Positions 6,972 to 12,661 of a stretch of 28,138 bases of DNA are shown piece after piece. This DNA comes from a virus. The stretch is taken from the IMG/VR virus record IMGVR_UViG_3300032093_000657, positions 1-28,138 of that record; one strand, 5' to 3'. The notes beneath the pieces are model-generated. The model worked only from the letters and a program-made list of their open reading frames with translations, was not told the DNA's origin and did no database searches. Numbering within the stretch: position 1 is the first letter of the stretch; each line of letters starts with the position of its first letter. A program made the position numbers and the translations under genes.

Positions 6972-6982
6972 CAAAAGAGTAG

Positions 6983-6990
6983 TACCTTTG
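6983..6990 (+). promoter_or_regulatory. Candidate rightward early promoter (-7 element)
   Basis: TACCTTTG is an exact match to TAnnTTTG and lies only 6 bases before the ATG at 6996. If used, transcription would start almost at the start codon, giving a nearly leaderless mRNA. No clear -33 TTTG box is visible; the tandem TTATTAACATAG repeats occupy that position. Confidence 0.45.
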
Positions 6991-6995
6991 ATGTC

Positions 6996-7343
6996 ATGCT
7001 AGAGTCAGACATTCAAGAGGCAGTAGTCAAGTTTATAGATAGGACCTATCCAGGCACCTTGTATTGTGCCAGTGCCGGAGGGATGAGGACTAGCATGAGA
7101 CAAGCTATCAAGATGAAACGCACTGGCTATAAGAAAGGATTCCCTGACTTACAGATCATGCATCCCACACAGCTCCATCATGGCTTATTCATTGAGATTA
7201 AGACAAGCAAGGGTCAGGCATCACCTGAGCAGAAAGCTTGGAGGGATGAGCTGAATAAGAGGGGCTACAGAGCTGTGATATGCAAGGGCCTTGATGCATG
7301 CATACTTGAGATCATTACCTACATGAATGAGAGAGTTGAATAA
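6996..7343 (+). CDS. VRR-NUC domain nuclease
   Basis: A 115-residue single-domain protein matching the VRR-NUC branch of the PD-(D/E)xK nucleases. The N-terminal helix (ESDIQEAVVKFI) is followed by GYKKGFPDL (D51), LFIEIKT (E67, K69) and SPEQKAWRDELNKRGY (Q79), which together give the metal-binding and catalytic set. Phage VRR-NUC proteins are thought to cut structured DNA such as branched intermediates. It is the first gene of the rightward unit. The start is set by the conserved N-terminal glutamate helix, and the end overlaps the sigma-factor gene by 17 bases. Confidence 0.88.
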   Translation: MLESDIQEAVVKFIDRTYPGTLYCASAGGMRTSMRQAIKMKRTGYKKGFPDLQIMHPTQLHHGLFIEIKTSKGQASPEQKAWRDELNKRGYRAVICKGLDACILEIITYMNERVE

Positions 7344-7860
7344 GGCCATAGAACTGCACTACAAAGATTTCTTAGCACTGGCTAAGATTCTATCTAAAGG
7401 CAAGAGCTTTGATCCCTATGACCTCCTCCATGACACCATTGCTAGACTATACGAAAGAGAGGCTGACTTCATTGATGATATTATCAAGAGAGGAAAGTTC
7501 AAAGCATACATGGACTGCTCATTGAGGTTAGCAGCTAACAGCTCTACAAGTAGATTCTACTACACTCATCGCAAGTTTACCAATGACATGAGTGAGATCA
7601 CTGAGGATGCCTTACTGACAAAGGTGCCTGACATTGCATCTTTTGTCAACAGGGAGAATATTGACATCATCATCAGCAGATTGCCTGAATTTGAGAGCAA
7701 AGCACTGGAGCTATATCTCATGGGATTTAAGTATAAAGAGATCAGTGATGCCACTGATATACCTCTGACCTATGTATTCAGGGCAGTCAATACAGCTAAG
7801 CAATTACTAATAGATCATATATGTTATTTACAACAGCACAGCAAAGAAAAGAAAGACTAG
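7327..7860 (+). CDS. Sigma-70/ECF-like RNA polymerase sigma factor
   Basis: A 177-residue protein with the two-domain layout of ECF-type sigma factors. Residues 25-75 (FDPYDLLHDTIARLYERE, then FKAYMDCSLRLAANSSTSRFY) resemble region 2, which binds core polymerase and the -10 element. Residues 112-165 (ISRLPEFESKALELYLMGFKYKEISDATDIPL, then VFRAVNTAKQLL) form the region 4 helix-turn-helix. The linker is short. A phage-encoded sigma factor encoded just before the late operon is the natural candidate for switching host RNA polymerase to late genes. It could instead be a sigma-like anti-host factor. It overlaps both neighbours, so the three genes form one unit. Confidence 0.75.
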   Translation: MRELNKAIELHYKDFLALAKILSKGKSFDPYDLLHDTIARLYEREADFIDDIIKRGKFKAYMDCSLRLAANSSTSRFYYTHRKFTNDMSEITEDALLTKVPDIASFVNRENIDIIISRLPEFESKALELYLMGFKYKEISDATDIPLTYVFRAVNTAKQLLIDHICYLQQHSKEKKD

Positions 7861-8309
7861 ACATCTGCATGGCATGTCCTGTCTATGTAGCTAAAAGCAG
7901 CTCATGTGGAAAGTTCATGGACCTCTTTCAAGACCTTGTGACCATTGATGGAGTGACCTTCAAGCCATGTGGATGCCATCTCAGAGCAAAGGCATCACTC
8001 AAGCATTTTGATTGTCCAGCAGGGAAGTGGCCTACTATCTTCAGCAAGAAACAACTGTCTATCCTCAAAGATATAGCTGAGAGAGCTACTAAGCAAAAGT
8101 TCATAGTGAAAGAGGACAGAGACATGCTGAATGAAATCTTTCAGGCTGAGGACCCGAACTTCCGAGGATTCTCCTGCAGTTCATGTGGTAGTCAGATATT
8201 CACTACACTAGATCAGCTTTTGCAAGATATGCATAATGGTACTGTAGTCATTGATAACCCCTCAGATATTCCTGCAAGAATAAAAAGGAGTAGAAAAAAG
8301 AAGGAGTGA
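7821..8309 (+). CDS. Cysteine-rich zinc-binding phage protein (162 aa)
   Basis: The N-terminal 70 residues carry C16-x2-C19, C29-G, C50-G-C52 and C65-P in a pattern (R-x4-C-x2-C ... CG ... PCGCHLRAKA ... CPAGKW) that I recognise from conserved proteins of Bacteroidetes phages. It suggests one or two zinc sites. A second C-x2-C (FSCSSCGSQ) lies in the C-terminal third, which ends in a very basic tail (RIKRSRKKKE) suited to nucleic-acid binding. Function is unassigned; co-expression with the sigma-like factor allows a transcription role. The start overlaps the upstream gene by 40 bases. Confidence 0.68.
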   Translation: MLFTTAQQRKERLDICMACPVYVAKSSSCGKFMDLFQDLVTIDGVTFKPCGCHLRAKASLKHFDCPAGKWPTIFSKKQLSILKDIAERATKQKFIVKEDRDMLNEIFQAEDPNFRGFSCSSCGSQIFTTLDQLLQDMHNGTVVIDNPSDIPARIKRSRKKKE

Positions 8310-8310
8310 G

Positions 8311-8325
8311 ATATACTAATGGATA
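8311..8325 (+). repeat. ATATACTAATRGATA motif, copy 1
   Basis: ATATACTAATGGATA directly follows the stop codon of the zinc-protein gene. It matches the copies at 8856 and 10492 with one substitution (G for A). This copy runs into a hairpin and no substantial gene follows it. Confidence 0.6.
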
Positions 8326-8340
8326 GCTATCTATCCTTTA
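8317..8340 (+). terminator. Weak hairpin followed by T-rich stretch
   Basis: GGATAG (8321-8326) pairs with CTATCC (8331-8336) around a CTAT loop. The stem extends by TAA/TTA across one U-U mismatch and is followed by TAGTTTTTAG. It could terminate the early rightward transcript together with the stronger hairpin 30 bases on. Confidence 0.4.
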
Positions 8341-8364
8341 TAGTTTTTAGTTTTGATTTCATTG

Positions 8365-8393
8365 CAGCTCACAACGGTGGGCTGTTTTGTTTT
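8365..8393 (+). terminator. Rho-independent terminator
   Basis: CAGCTCAC (8365-8372) pairs with GTGGGCTG (8377-8384), an 8-bp stem with one G-U pair and an AACG loop, followed directly by TTTTGTTTT. It closes the early rightward unit (VRR-NUC, sigma, zinc protein) and insulates the region downstream. Confidence 0.8.
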
Positions 8394-8416
8394 ATAACTT
8401 TTCAACAACTATAGTC

Positions 8417-8450
8417 TGTAACATTTTTGCATGTATATTTGTTACATGCA
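8417..8450 (+). promoter_or_regulatory. Palindrome overlapping a TAnnTTTG promoter-like element
   Basis: TGCATGTA (8428-8435) and TACATGCA (8443-8450) form a perfect 8-bp inverted repeat with a 7-base spacer. TGTAACA (8417-8423) and TGTTACA (8440-8446) form a second overlapping one. TATATTTG at 8434-8441 matches the Bacteroidota -7 consensus and lies inside the palindrome, so a dimeric regulator bound here would block or modulate a promoter reading rightward. No clear -33 TTTG is visible. Confidence 0.5.
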
Positions 8451-8490
8451 TCACATACATAGGTTTTTAATTTGGTTTGAAAGTTTTGAA

Positions 8491-8816
8491 GTCCCCTTGA
8501 GTCTGGTGCATGGCTCTTGGGGACATTCTTTTGTTGGCGGTGCGAATACGCTAGGGCATAAGAATTAAGCACTACTAGGGGATGATAGCACAGTGCAGCG
8601 GTGGCATCAAGGAGTGAGCCGCAAGACTATCACAGAGGTCAGACACTCTGTTAAAGTAGACTCCAGACCATAGATCACTGATGATACTATGGGACTTGAA
8701 AGCGAAAGGACTCATGCGACAGATTGAGACTTAATGCTTGAGAGATGAGTGACAACTGATGTCAAGTCAGTAGGATATTCTCATGCTCTCTTAGCTCAGG
8801 ATCTATGCTCTAGATT
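8491..8816 (+). ncRNA. Candidate structured noncoding RNA or long structured leader
   Basis: This stretch is stop-rich in all frames and lacks gene-like ORFs, but contains many perfect complementary stems. Paired segments are 8491-8496 with 8519-8524 (GTCCCC/GGGGAC), 8583-8588 with 8627-8632, 8598-8602 with 8618-8622, 8632-8637 with 8646-8651, 8668-8673 with 8687-8692, 8693-8699 with 8762-8768 (GACTTGA/TCAAGTC), 8710-8715 with 8745-8750, and 8801-8805 with 8811-8815. An alternative 10-bp pairing (8740-8749 with 8780-8790, one bulge) competes with two of these or forms a pseudoknot. It follows a terminator and promoter-like palindrome and precedes the late operon. I cannot match it to tRNA, tmRNA, a group I or II intron or a riboswitch I know. 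It may also hold a packaging site, since terS is nearby. Boundaries are approximate and strand is inferred. Confidence 0.5.
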
Positions 8817-8855
8817 AAGTTTTAACTACTACTTATCTAGTAATTAAGTAAATTG

Positions 8856-8870
8856 ATATACTAATAGATA
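8856..8870 (+). repeat. ATATACTAATRGATA motif, copy 2
   Basis: ATATACTAATAGATA ends 2 bases before the ATG at 8873, the first gene of the late operon. It is identical over 15 bases to the copy at 10492. It is a candidate late promoter element or translation-start enhancer. Confidence 0.6.
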
Positions 8871-8872
8871 AC

Positions 8873-9229
8873 ATGATACTGATACCAGGACAAATTGAGT
8901 CAATTAAGTCAAGAAAAGACAAGACAACTGCTATTGTGTTAGGTAGTCAAGAGATGTCACCCCAAACTGCTGGTCAGCTTTTTGCTTTACAAAACAGCTT
9001 TGTCTATGTAGCTATCAAAGAGGAAAGTTTCATGCAGCAAGAGCTGGAAGTGATGGAGGATCTGAAAGCTGATTTTGAGCTAGAAAAGAAAAGCAATGGT
9101 CAGAGACTTAGGAATATACTCTATAAACTCTTTGAGCAAGATAAAGAGGGTTTCCTTACCTTTACAAAGTACTATGATCATCAGATGGAAAGATTGATTA
9201 ACCACTTTAAGAATAAATTGAATGACTAA
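8873..9229 (+). CDS. Conserved phage protein of unknown function (118 aa)
   Basis: The N-terminal half (GQIESIKSRKDKTTAIVLGS, QEMSPQTAGQLFALQNSFVYVAIK) looks like a small beta-rich domain and the C-terminal half is helical (SNGQRLRNILYKLFEQ ... YYDHQMERLINHFKNKL). I recall this combination in unannotated phage proteins, often near recombination or SSB genes; here it opens the late operon upstream of terS. No catalytic motif is visible. The ATG follows the ATATACTAATAGATA motif by 2 bases. Confidence 0.68.
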   Translation: MILIPGQIESIKSRKDKTTAIVLGSQEMSPQTAGQLFALQNSFVYVAIKEESFMQQELEVMEDLKADFELEKKSNGQRLRNILYKLFEQDKEGFLTFTKYYDHQMERLINHFKNKLND

Positions 9230-9392
9230 GTGTGGATGTGAAGTACCCAAGAAAGAGATATACCAGTGCAGTAAATGTACTGAGTCTTTTTGTGGTAGGC
9301 ATATCTACTATTATGTGGATGAGGCTAACATATCTATAACTAGAAATTCTAAGCCTCACTGTCAAAAATGTTATATTGAAAAATATGGATAA
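9222..9392 (+). CDS. 56-residue zinc-finger protein
   Basis: A short cysteine-rich gene starting MTKCGCEVPKKEIYQC. Ligand candidates are C4 and C6, C16-x2-C19, C24-x2-H27, and H46 with C47-x2-C50. This spacing suits a two-zinc treble-clef or AN1-like finger. It starts 8 bases inside the previous gene, and its stop overlaps the TerS start (ATGGATAA), so it is embedded in the late operon between two conserved genes. It could bind nucleic acid or another protein; the target is unknown. Confidence 0.68.
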   Translation: MTKCGCEVPKKEIYQCSKCTESFCGRHIYYYVDEANISITRNSKPHCQKCYIEKYG

Positions 9393-9783
9393 GGCCAACA
9401 AAACCAACAATAAAAAAGAGATCATGCTCAAATGCTTGCAGCAGAGTATGGGCATTGTGTCAACAGCTTGTCAGAAAGCTGATATCAATAGGACCACTCA
9501 CTATGACTGGTACAATAATGATCAAGACTATGCTGCTCAAGTAGATGCCATTCAAGAGTCATGCATTGACTTTGCTGAGAGCAAGCTCATGGAACTGATC
9601 AATGGAGCAAAGCACGAGGTGGCAACAGCTAAGGGTGAAGTACTGACAGTCCAGGATGGACCTAATCCAACTGCATGTATATTCTATCTCAAGACTAAAG
9701 GCAAGAAAAGAGGATATGTAGAGAAGTCTGAGCTTGAGGTAGGAGGCAATGGTATCAATATCACAATAGACTCTTTGATATGA
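9385..9783 (+). CDS. terS: Terminase small subunit
   Basis: A 132-residue protein with an N-terminal helix-turn-helix (SMGIVSTACQKADINRTTHYDWYNNDQDYAAQV), a central helix (CIDFAESKLMELI) and the segment CIFYLKTKGKKRGY. These match TerS-like proteins of Bacteroidetes phages, which recognise the packaging site and load TerL. I chose ATG 9385, which overlaps the stop of the zinc-finger gene; an in-frame TTG at 9376 would add three residues. The gene is distant from terL and on the opposite strand. It ends with an ATGA overlap into the tail chaperone. Confidence 0.82.
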   Translation: MDKANKTNNKKEIMLKCLQQSMGIVSTACQKADINRTTHYDWYNNDQDYAAQVDAIQESCIDFAESKLMELINGAKHEVATAKGEVLTVQDGPNPTACIFYLKTKGKKRGYVEKSELEVGGNGINITIDSLI

Positions 9784-10376
9784 TTACACTGGGCAAGTAC
9801 ATAGACTTCAAGAATGCCGGGGAGAATGTATTCCTGCAAGCTCAAGTGGTGACTGGTTACACAAAGGATGAGCTGAGAGAGAAGTCAATGGATGACATTG
9901 CACCCTTGATCAATAAGTTCATTGAGGATTGCAAGGGCTACAATGATAATAAGCTGCAGAAGTACATCAAGATGGGTGGCAAGACTATGGGCTTTCATCC
10001 CAACTTAGAGGCTATGAGCTTTGGTGAGTATCTTGACCTCAATGAGCTAGTGAGGTCTGACTTCACTAACAACTTACCCAAGATCATGAGTATATTGTAT
10101 AGACCAGTGGTGAGTGAGTTCATGCATAACTATGAGATAGAGAAATATGACAGTGCTGTGCACATCAAGAATGCTGACTTATTTAGAGAGGTAGACATGG
10201 CCTATGTCAATGGTGCAATGGTTTTTTTTTGTCTGCTCAGGGAAGATTTGCTGAGCAGTTCCCTCAAATTATTAGACCAACAGATGATTCAGCAGATGGA
10301 GGAGAGCCTGACTCTGATAGAGCAGGAGTTAGCCTCACATCTCAGTACGGATGGTGGCACATCATTGAGGAGCTAA
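9780..10376 (+). CDS. Tail assembly chaperone (zero-frame, G-like product)
   Basis: Residues 1-147 follow the pattern of tail assembly chaperones in Bacteroidetes siphophages: an N-terminal ITLGKYIDFKNA helix, VVTGYTKDEL, then MSFGEYLDLNELVRS, NLPKIMSILYRPVV and an aromatic end (NGAMVFF). Such proteins coat the tape measure before tail-tube polymerisation. At codons 148-150 the gene runs through T9; after it the zero frame continues for 48 less family-like residues and stops at 10376. The -1 frame is open to 10492. This resembles the gpG/gpGT arrangement of lambda-like phages. Unusually, the tape measure gene is about 8 kb downstream rather than adjacent. Confidence 0.72.
   Translation: MITLGKYIDFKNAGENVFLQAQVVTGYTKDELREKSMDDIAPLINKFIEDCKGYNDNKLQKYIKMGGKTMGFHPNLEAMSFGEYLDLNELVRSDFTNNLPKIMSILYRPVVSEFMHNYEIEKYDSAVHIKNADLFREVDMAYVNGAMVFFCLLREDLLSSSLKLLDQQMIQQMEESLTLIEQELASHLSTDGGTSLRS
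10222..10230 (+). other. T9 slippery tract, candidate -1 frameshift site
   Basis: Zero-frame codons are GTT TTT TTT TGT. Slippage back by one base gives TTT TTG TCT and opens the downstream 10229-10492 frame. Any T TTT TTT heptamer in the run satisfies the X XXY YYZ rule. A sequencing error in the homopolymer would give the same picture. Confidence 0.6.
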
Positions 10377-10492
10377 CAGATAGAGACATCACTAAGTTCA
10401 ATATGATCACTGACCTACCAGCTGCTCAAATCTTCGCTCACATCAGCTACATGAAAAGCTACAATAATGTCATGCACCCTTTGACCCTTTAA
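10229..10492 (+). CDS. Tail assembly chaperone C-terminal extension (-1 frame, GT-like)
   Basis: This 87-codon frame lacks a convincing start of its own (its first codon is TTG inside the T9 run) and overlaps the chaperone gene by about 150 bases. Its sequence looks genuinely coding: SAQGRFAEQFPQIIRP, then SQYGWWHIIEELTDRDITKF and AAQIFAHISYMKS, whose WW/helical ending resembles C-terminal domains of tail chaperone fusion products. Translation by -1 slippage would give a fusion of about 237 residues, made in small amounts relative to the short product. It ends directly before the motif at 10492. Confidence 0.62.
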   Translation: MSAQGRFAEQFPQIIRPTDDSADGGEPDSDRAGVSLTSQYGWWHIIEELTDRDITKFNMITDLPAAQIFAHISYMKSYNNVMHPLTL

Positions 10493-10506
10493 TATACTAA
10501 TAGATA
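10492..10506 (+). repeat. ATATACTAATRGATA motif, copy 3
   Basis: ATATACTAATAGATA overlaps the preceding TAA stop and its last base is the A of the ATG at 10506. It is identical to the copy at 8856. The sequence constraint extends beyond stop and start codons. Confidence 0.6.
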
Positions 10507-11939
10507 TGAGTACAAGTACCACTACCTATAATGTCATCATAAAAAGATTTGAGGACTTTGCCACTGCTCACCCTTTAATCAATCGTTTCACTTATGGCAC
10601 GATCCAAGAGGGAGACATCGGCAAGTCATGTACCTATCCATGGATGCATGTAGCTCCATCATCTACCAACTATGATGAAGGTCAGAGAGGTATGTCCTTT
10701 GACATTCTCTTTGCTGATCTAGTCAGAGACAAAGATGATAAGCCCGAGAATGAGAAAGAGATCATCAGTGACTGCTCACAGCTCTTTGAGGACTTGCTTG
10801 CCACTATCGAAAACAATACTTTGTTTGGTGACAATGCACTCCTACAAAAGCCTATCACTATCACTCCCTTTCTTAATTCATTCACTAACAACTTGACTGG
10901 AGTAGAGGGTACTGTCACTATTGAGCTAGACTACACCTTTGACTTTTGCTCAGTTCCGGTAGACTTTAACTTGAACATTCCTACGAGTGGAGGACAAGGT
11001 GGTGGAGTGCTGACCTTTGATGATAGTCTTAATCTATCCGGTACATCTGTCACATTAGATAATGATGTGGACACACCTGGCAATGACTACTACTATGGTA
11101 CAGATGCAACTGGTACAAAGGGATGGTATGTTCTACCAGGTGGAGGAGGACCTATCAGTGGTCCAGCAGGAGGTGATCTCACTGGTACCTATCCTAATCC
11201 AACAGTACACAGAGTGCATGGAGTAGACTTTCAATCAGGCACTCCATCAGATAATGAAGTGTGGATATACAAAGCCAGTGCAGCTAAGTGGCAACATCAG
11301 CATGTCCATGCCTCAGAGGTAACAAATGACAGTCAAGTCACTGGTACCAATGTAGATGATGCACTAGATCACCTTCATACTACCAAAGAGCCAACTATCA
11401 CAGCTGGTACTACTAGTCAGTATTGGAGGGGTGATAAGAGCTGGCAGACACTAGATAAGACAGCTGTAGGGTTGGGCAATATTGATAATACATCAGATGC
11501 AAGCAAGCCAATAAGCACAGCCACACAGACTGCATTGAATGGTAAGCTATCAAATCAGTTATTTACTTTTAATGTGGGTACAGCTATTGCAGGATCTGCT
11601 ACTACATGGATAGCAACTGGAGTGACTGCTGGTAGTAATGAAAGTATATCTACCGTTATCATTCCACATGCAATGACATTGAGTAATATGTATTTAATGC
11701 ATTACAGCACCAATCAGCCAGCTAGTGGAACTCAAGTCATAACAGTAAGAAAGAATGCTGTAGATACCCTTCTTGTCATTACAATAGCATCTAACTCTGC
11801 CCCGACCACCACACCTTATTCCAATACAAGCAACCCCGTTAGTTTTGTAGCGGGGGATAAGTTATCAATAAGAAGGGTCAACAATGCTACTGCTACTGGT
11901 GGTATATTTAATGGTCTATCATTTTCAATCACTAACTAA
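10506..11939 (+). CDS. Neck/tail-terminator-like domain fused to tail fiber
   Basis: Residues 1-155 (IKRFEDFATAHPLINRFTYG, YPWMHVAP, MSFDILFADLV, DCSQLFEDLLATIE, GTVTIELDYTFDFC) match a conserved Bacteroidetes phage protein with a tail-terminator or neck-like pattern. The remainder is fiber-like: a glycine-rich hinge, PAGGDLTGTYPNPTV, a pyocin/fiber repeat (VGLGNIDNTSDASKPIS) and a C-terminal beta-rich tip (residues about 345-477). The tip resembles that of the next gene, suggesting duplication of a receptor-binding head. The fusion of neck-like and fiber modules in one chain is unusual. The ATG overlaps motif copy 3. Confidence 0.72.
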   Translation: MSTSTTTYNVIIKRFEDFATAHPLINRFTYGTIQEGDIGKSCTYPWMHVAPSSTNYDEGQRGMSFDILFADLVRDKDDKPENEKEIISDCSQLFEDLLATIENNTLFGDNALLQKPITITPFLNSFTNNLTGVEGTVTIELDYTFDFCSVPVDFNLNIPTSGGQGGGVLTFDDSLNLSGTSVTLDNDVDTPGNDYYYGTDATGTKGWYVLPGGGGPISGPAGGDLTGTYPNPTVHRVHGVDFQSGTPSDNEVWIYKASAAKWQHQHVHASEVTNDSQVTGTNVDDALDHLHTTKEPTITAGTTSQYWRGDKSWQTLDKTAVGLGNIDNTSDASKPISTATQTALNGKLSNQLFTFNVGTAIAGSATTWIATGVTAGSNESISTVIIPHAMTLSNMYLMHYSTNQPASGTQVITVRKNAVDTLLVITIASNSAPTTTPYSNTSNPVSFVAGDKLSIRRVNNATATGGIFNGLSFSITN

Positions 11940-12661
11940 TGGCAAAGAAGCTAGTATATACAACTAATGCACCTGCAGCCAATACTGACTATGCTGCAGC
12001 TGATGGTACATGGAAAACAATGGGAGGAGGTGGTGGTGGAGGTACAGTCACATCTATCACAGCAGTATCACCTTTGACTGGTGGTACCATTACTACTAGT
12101 GGATCTATTGGTATCAATGCAGCAGGAGTAGCGAGTAGTGGATATCTGAGCAGTGGAGACTGGAATACATTCAACAATAAACAGACTGCAGTATCTCTCA
12201 CGACAAGTGGAACGAGTGGAGCTGCAACTTTCAATCCCACTACTGGTGCTTTGAATATACCAGTGTATGCAGGCTCAAGTACTAGCAGTTCAATACAACT
12301 AGTACCGGGTAGTGCAAGTGGTTTGGGTGCTGGTCTGACAAGATATGGAGTACTACCAGGCACAACTGCTGAGCCACAAGTCAGAATCCCAGTGCCTGAA
12401 GCTTGTACTATCAATCGCATGTACATCAGAACTGGAGCTACCATGCCAACCAATTCATCATTGCAAGTGACACTATTCAAAAATGGAGCAGCCACTGCAG
12501 TGACTATAACTGTATCAGCTGGCACTGTCAGTGGAGTCTATTCAGATTTAAGCAATAGTGCTACCTATGCAGCTGGAGATGGTTACACCTTAGAATATAA
12601 AAATACCGGAACTGCTACAGCTGCGGCTTGTAGTGGTATAGGTCTAAAAATCACAATATAA
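11939..12661 (+). CDS. Tail fiber/receptor-binding protein
   Basis: A 240-residue protein with an N-terminal adaptor (residues 1-28), a Gly7 hinge, a shaft with TVTSITAVSPLTGGTITTSG and GYLSSGDWNTFNNKQ (motifs frequent in Bacteroidetes phage fibers), and a beta-rich tip (residues about 118-240) ending GLKITI. The tip aligns by eye with that of the upstream protein: a hydrophobic strand, a Met-Tyr strand, a KN-A turn, a YSDLSN-like segment, then AAGD and a final Gly-rich strand. It likely contacts the host surface. TAATG overlaps join it to both neighbours. Confidence 0.75.
   Translation: MAKKLVYTTNAPAANTDYAAADGTWKTMGGGGGGGTVTSITAVSPLTGGTITTSGSIGINAAGVASSGYLSSGDWNTFNNKQTAVSLTTSGTSGAATFNPTTGALNIPVYAGSSTSSSIQLVPGSASGLGAGLTRYGVLPGTTAEPQVRIPVPEACTINRMYIRTGATMPTNSSLQVTLFKNGAATAVTITVSAGTVSGVYSDLSNSATYAAGDGYTLEYKNTGTATAAACSGIGLKITI

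Noticed and set aside
8319-8414. 31-codon frame starting at the ATG inside the 8311 motif
   Set aside because: It crosses two hairpin terminators, is short, and has no homologous look; treated as noncoding.
8480-8500. TTTGGTTTGAAAG-like string reminiscent of a tRNA T-loop
   Set aside because: No acceptor, anticodon or D arm can be formed around it; no tRNA in the window.
8450-8816. Group I/II intron or tmRNA as explanation for the structured region
   Set aside because: No recognisable intron catalytic core or domain V, no split host gene on both sides, and no tRNA-like ends or tag frame.
12018-12042. Poly-glycine-coding repeat in the fiber gene as a tandem-repeat element
   Set aside because: A flexible Gly hinge between adaptor and shaft, common in fibers and tape measures; the same occurs near 19570.
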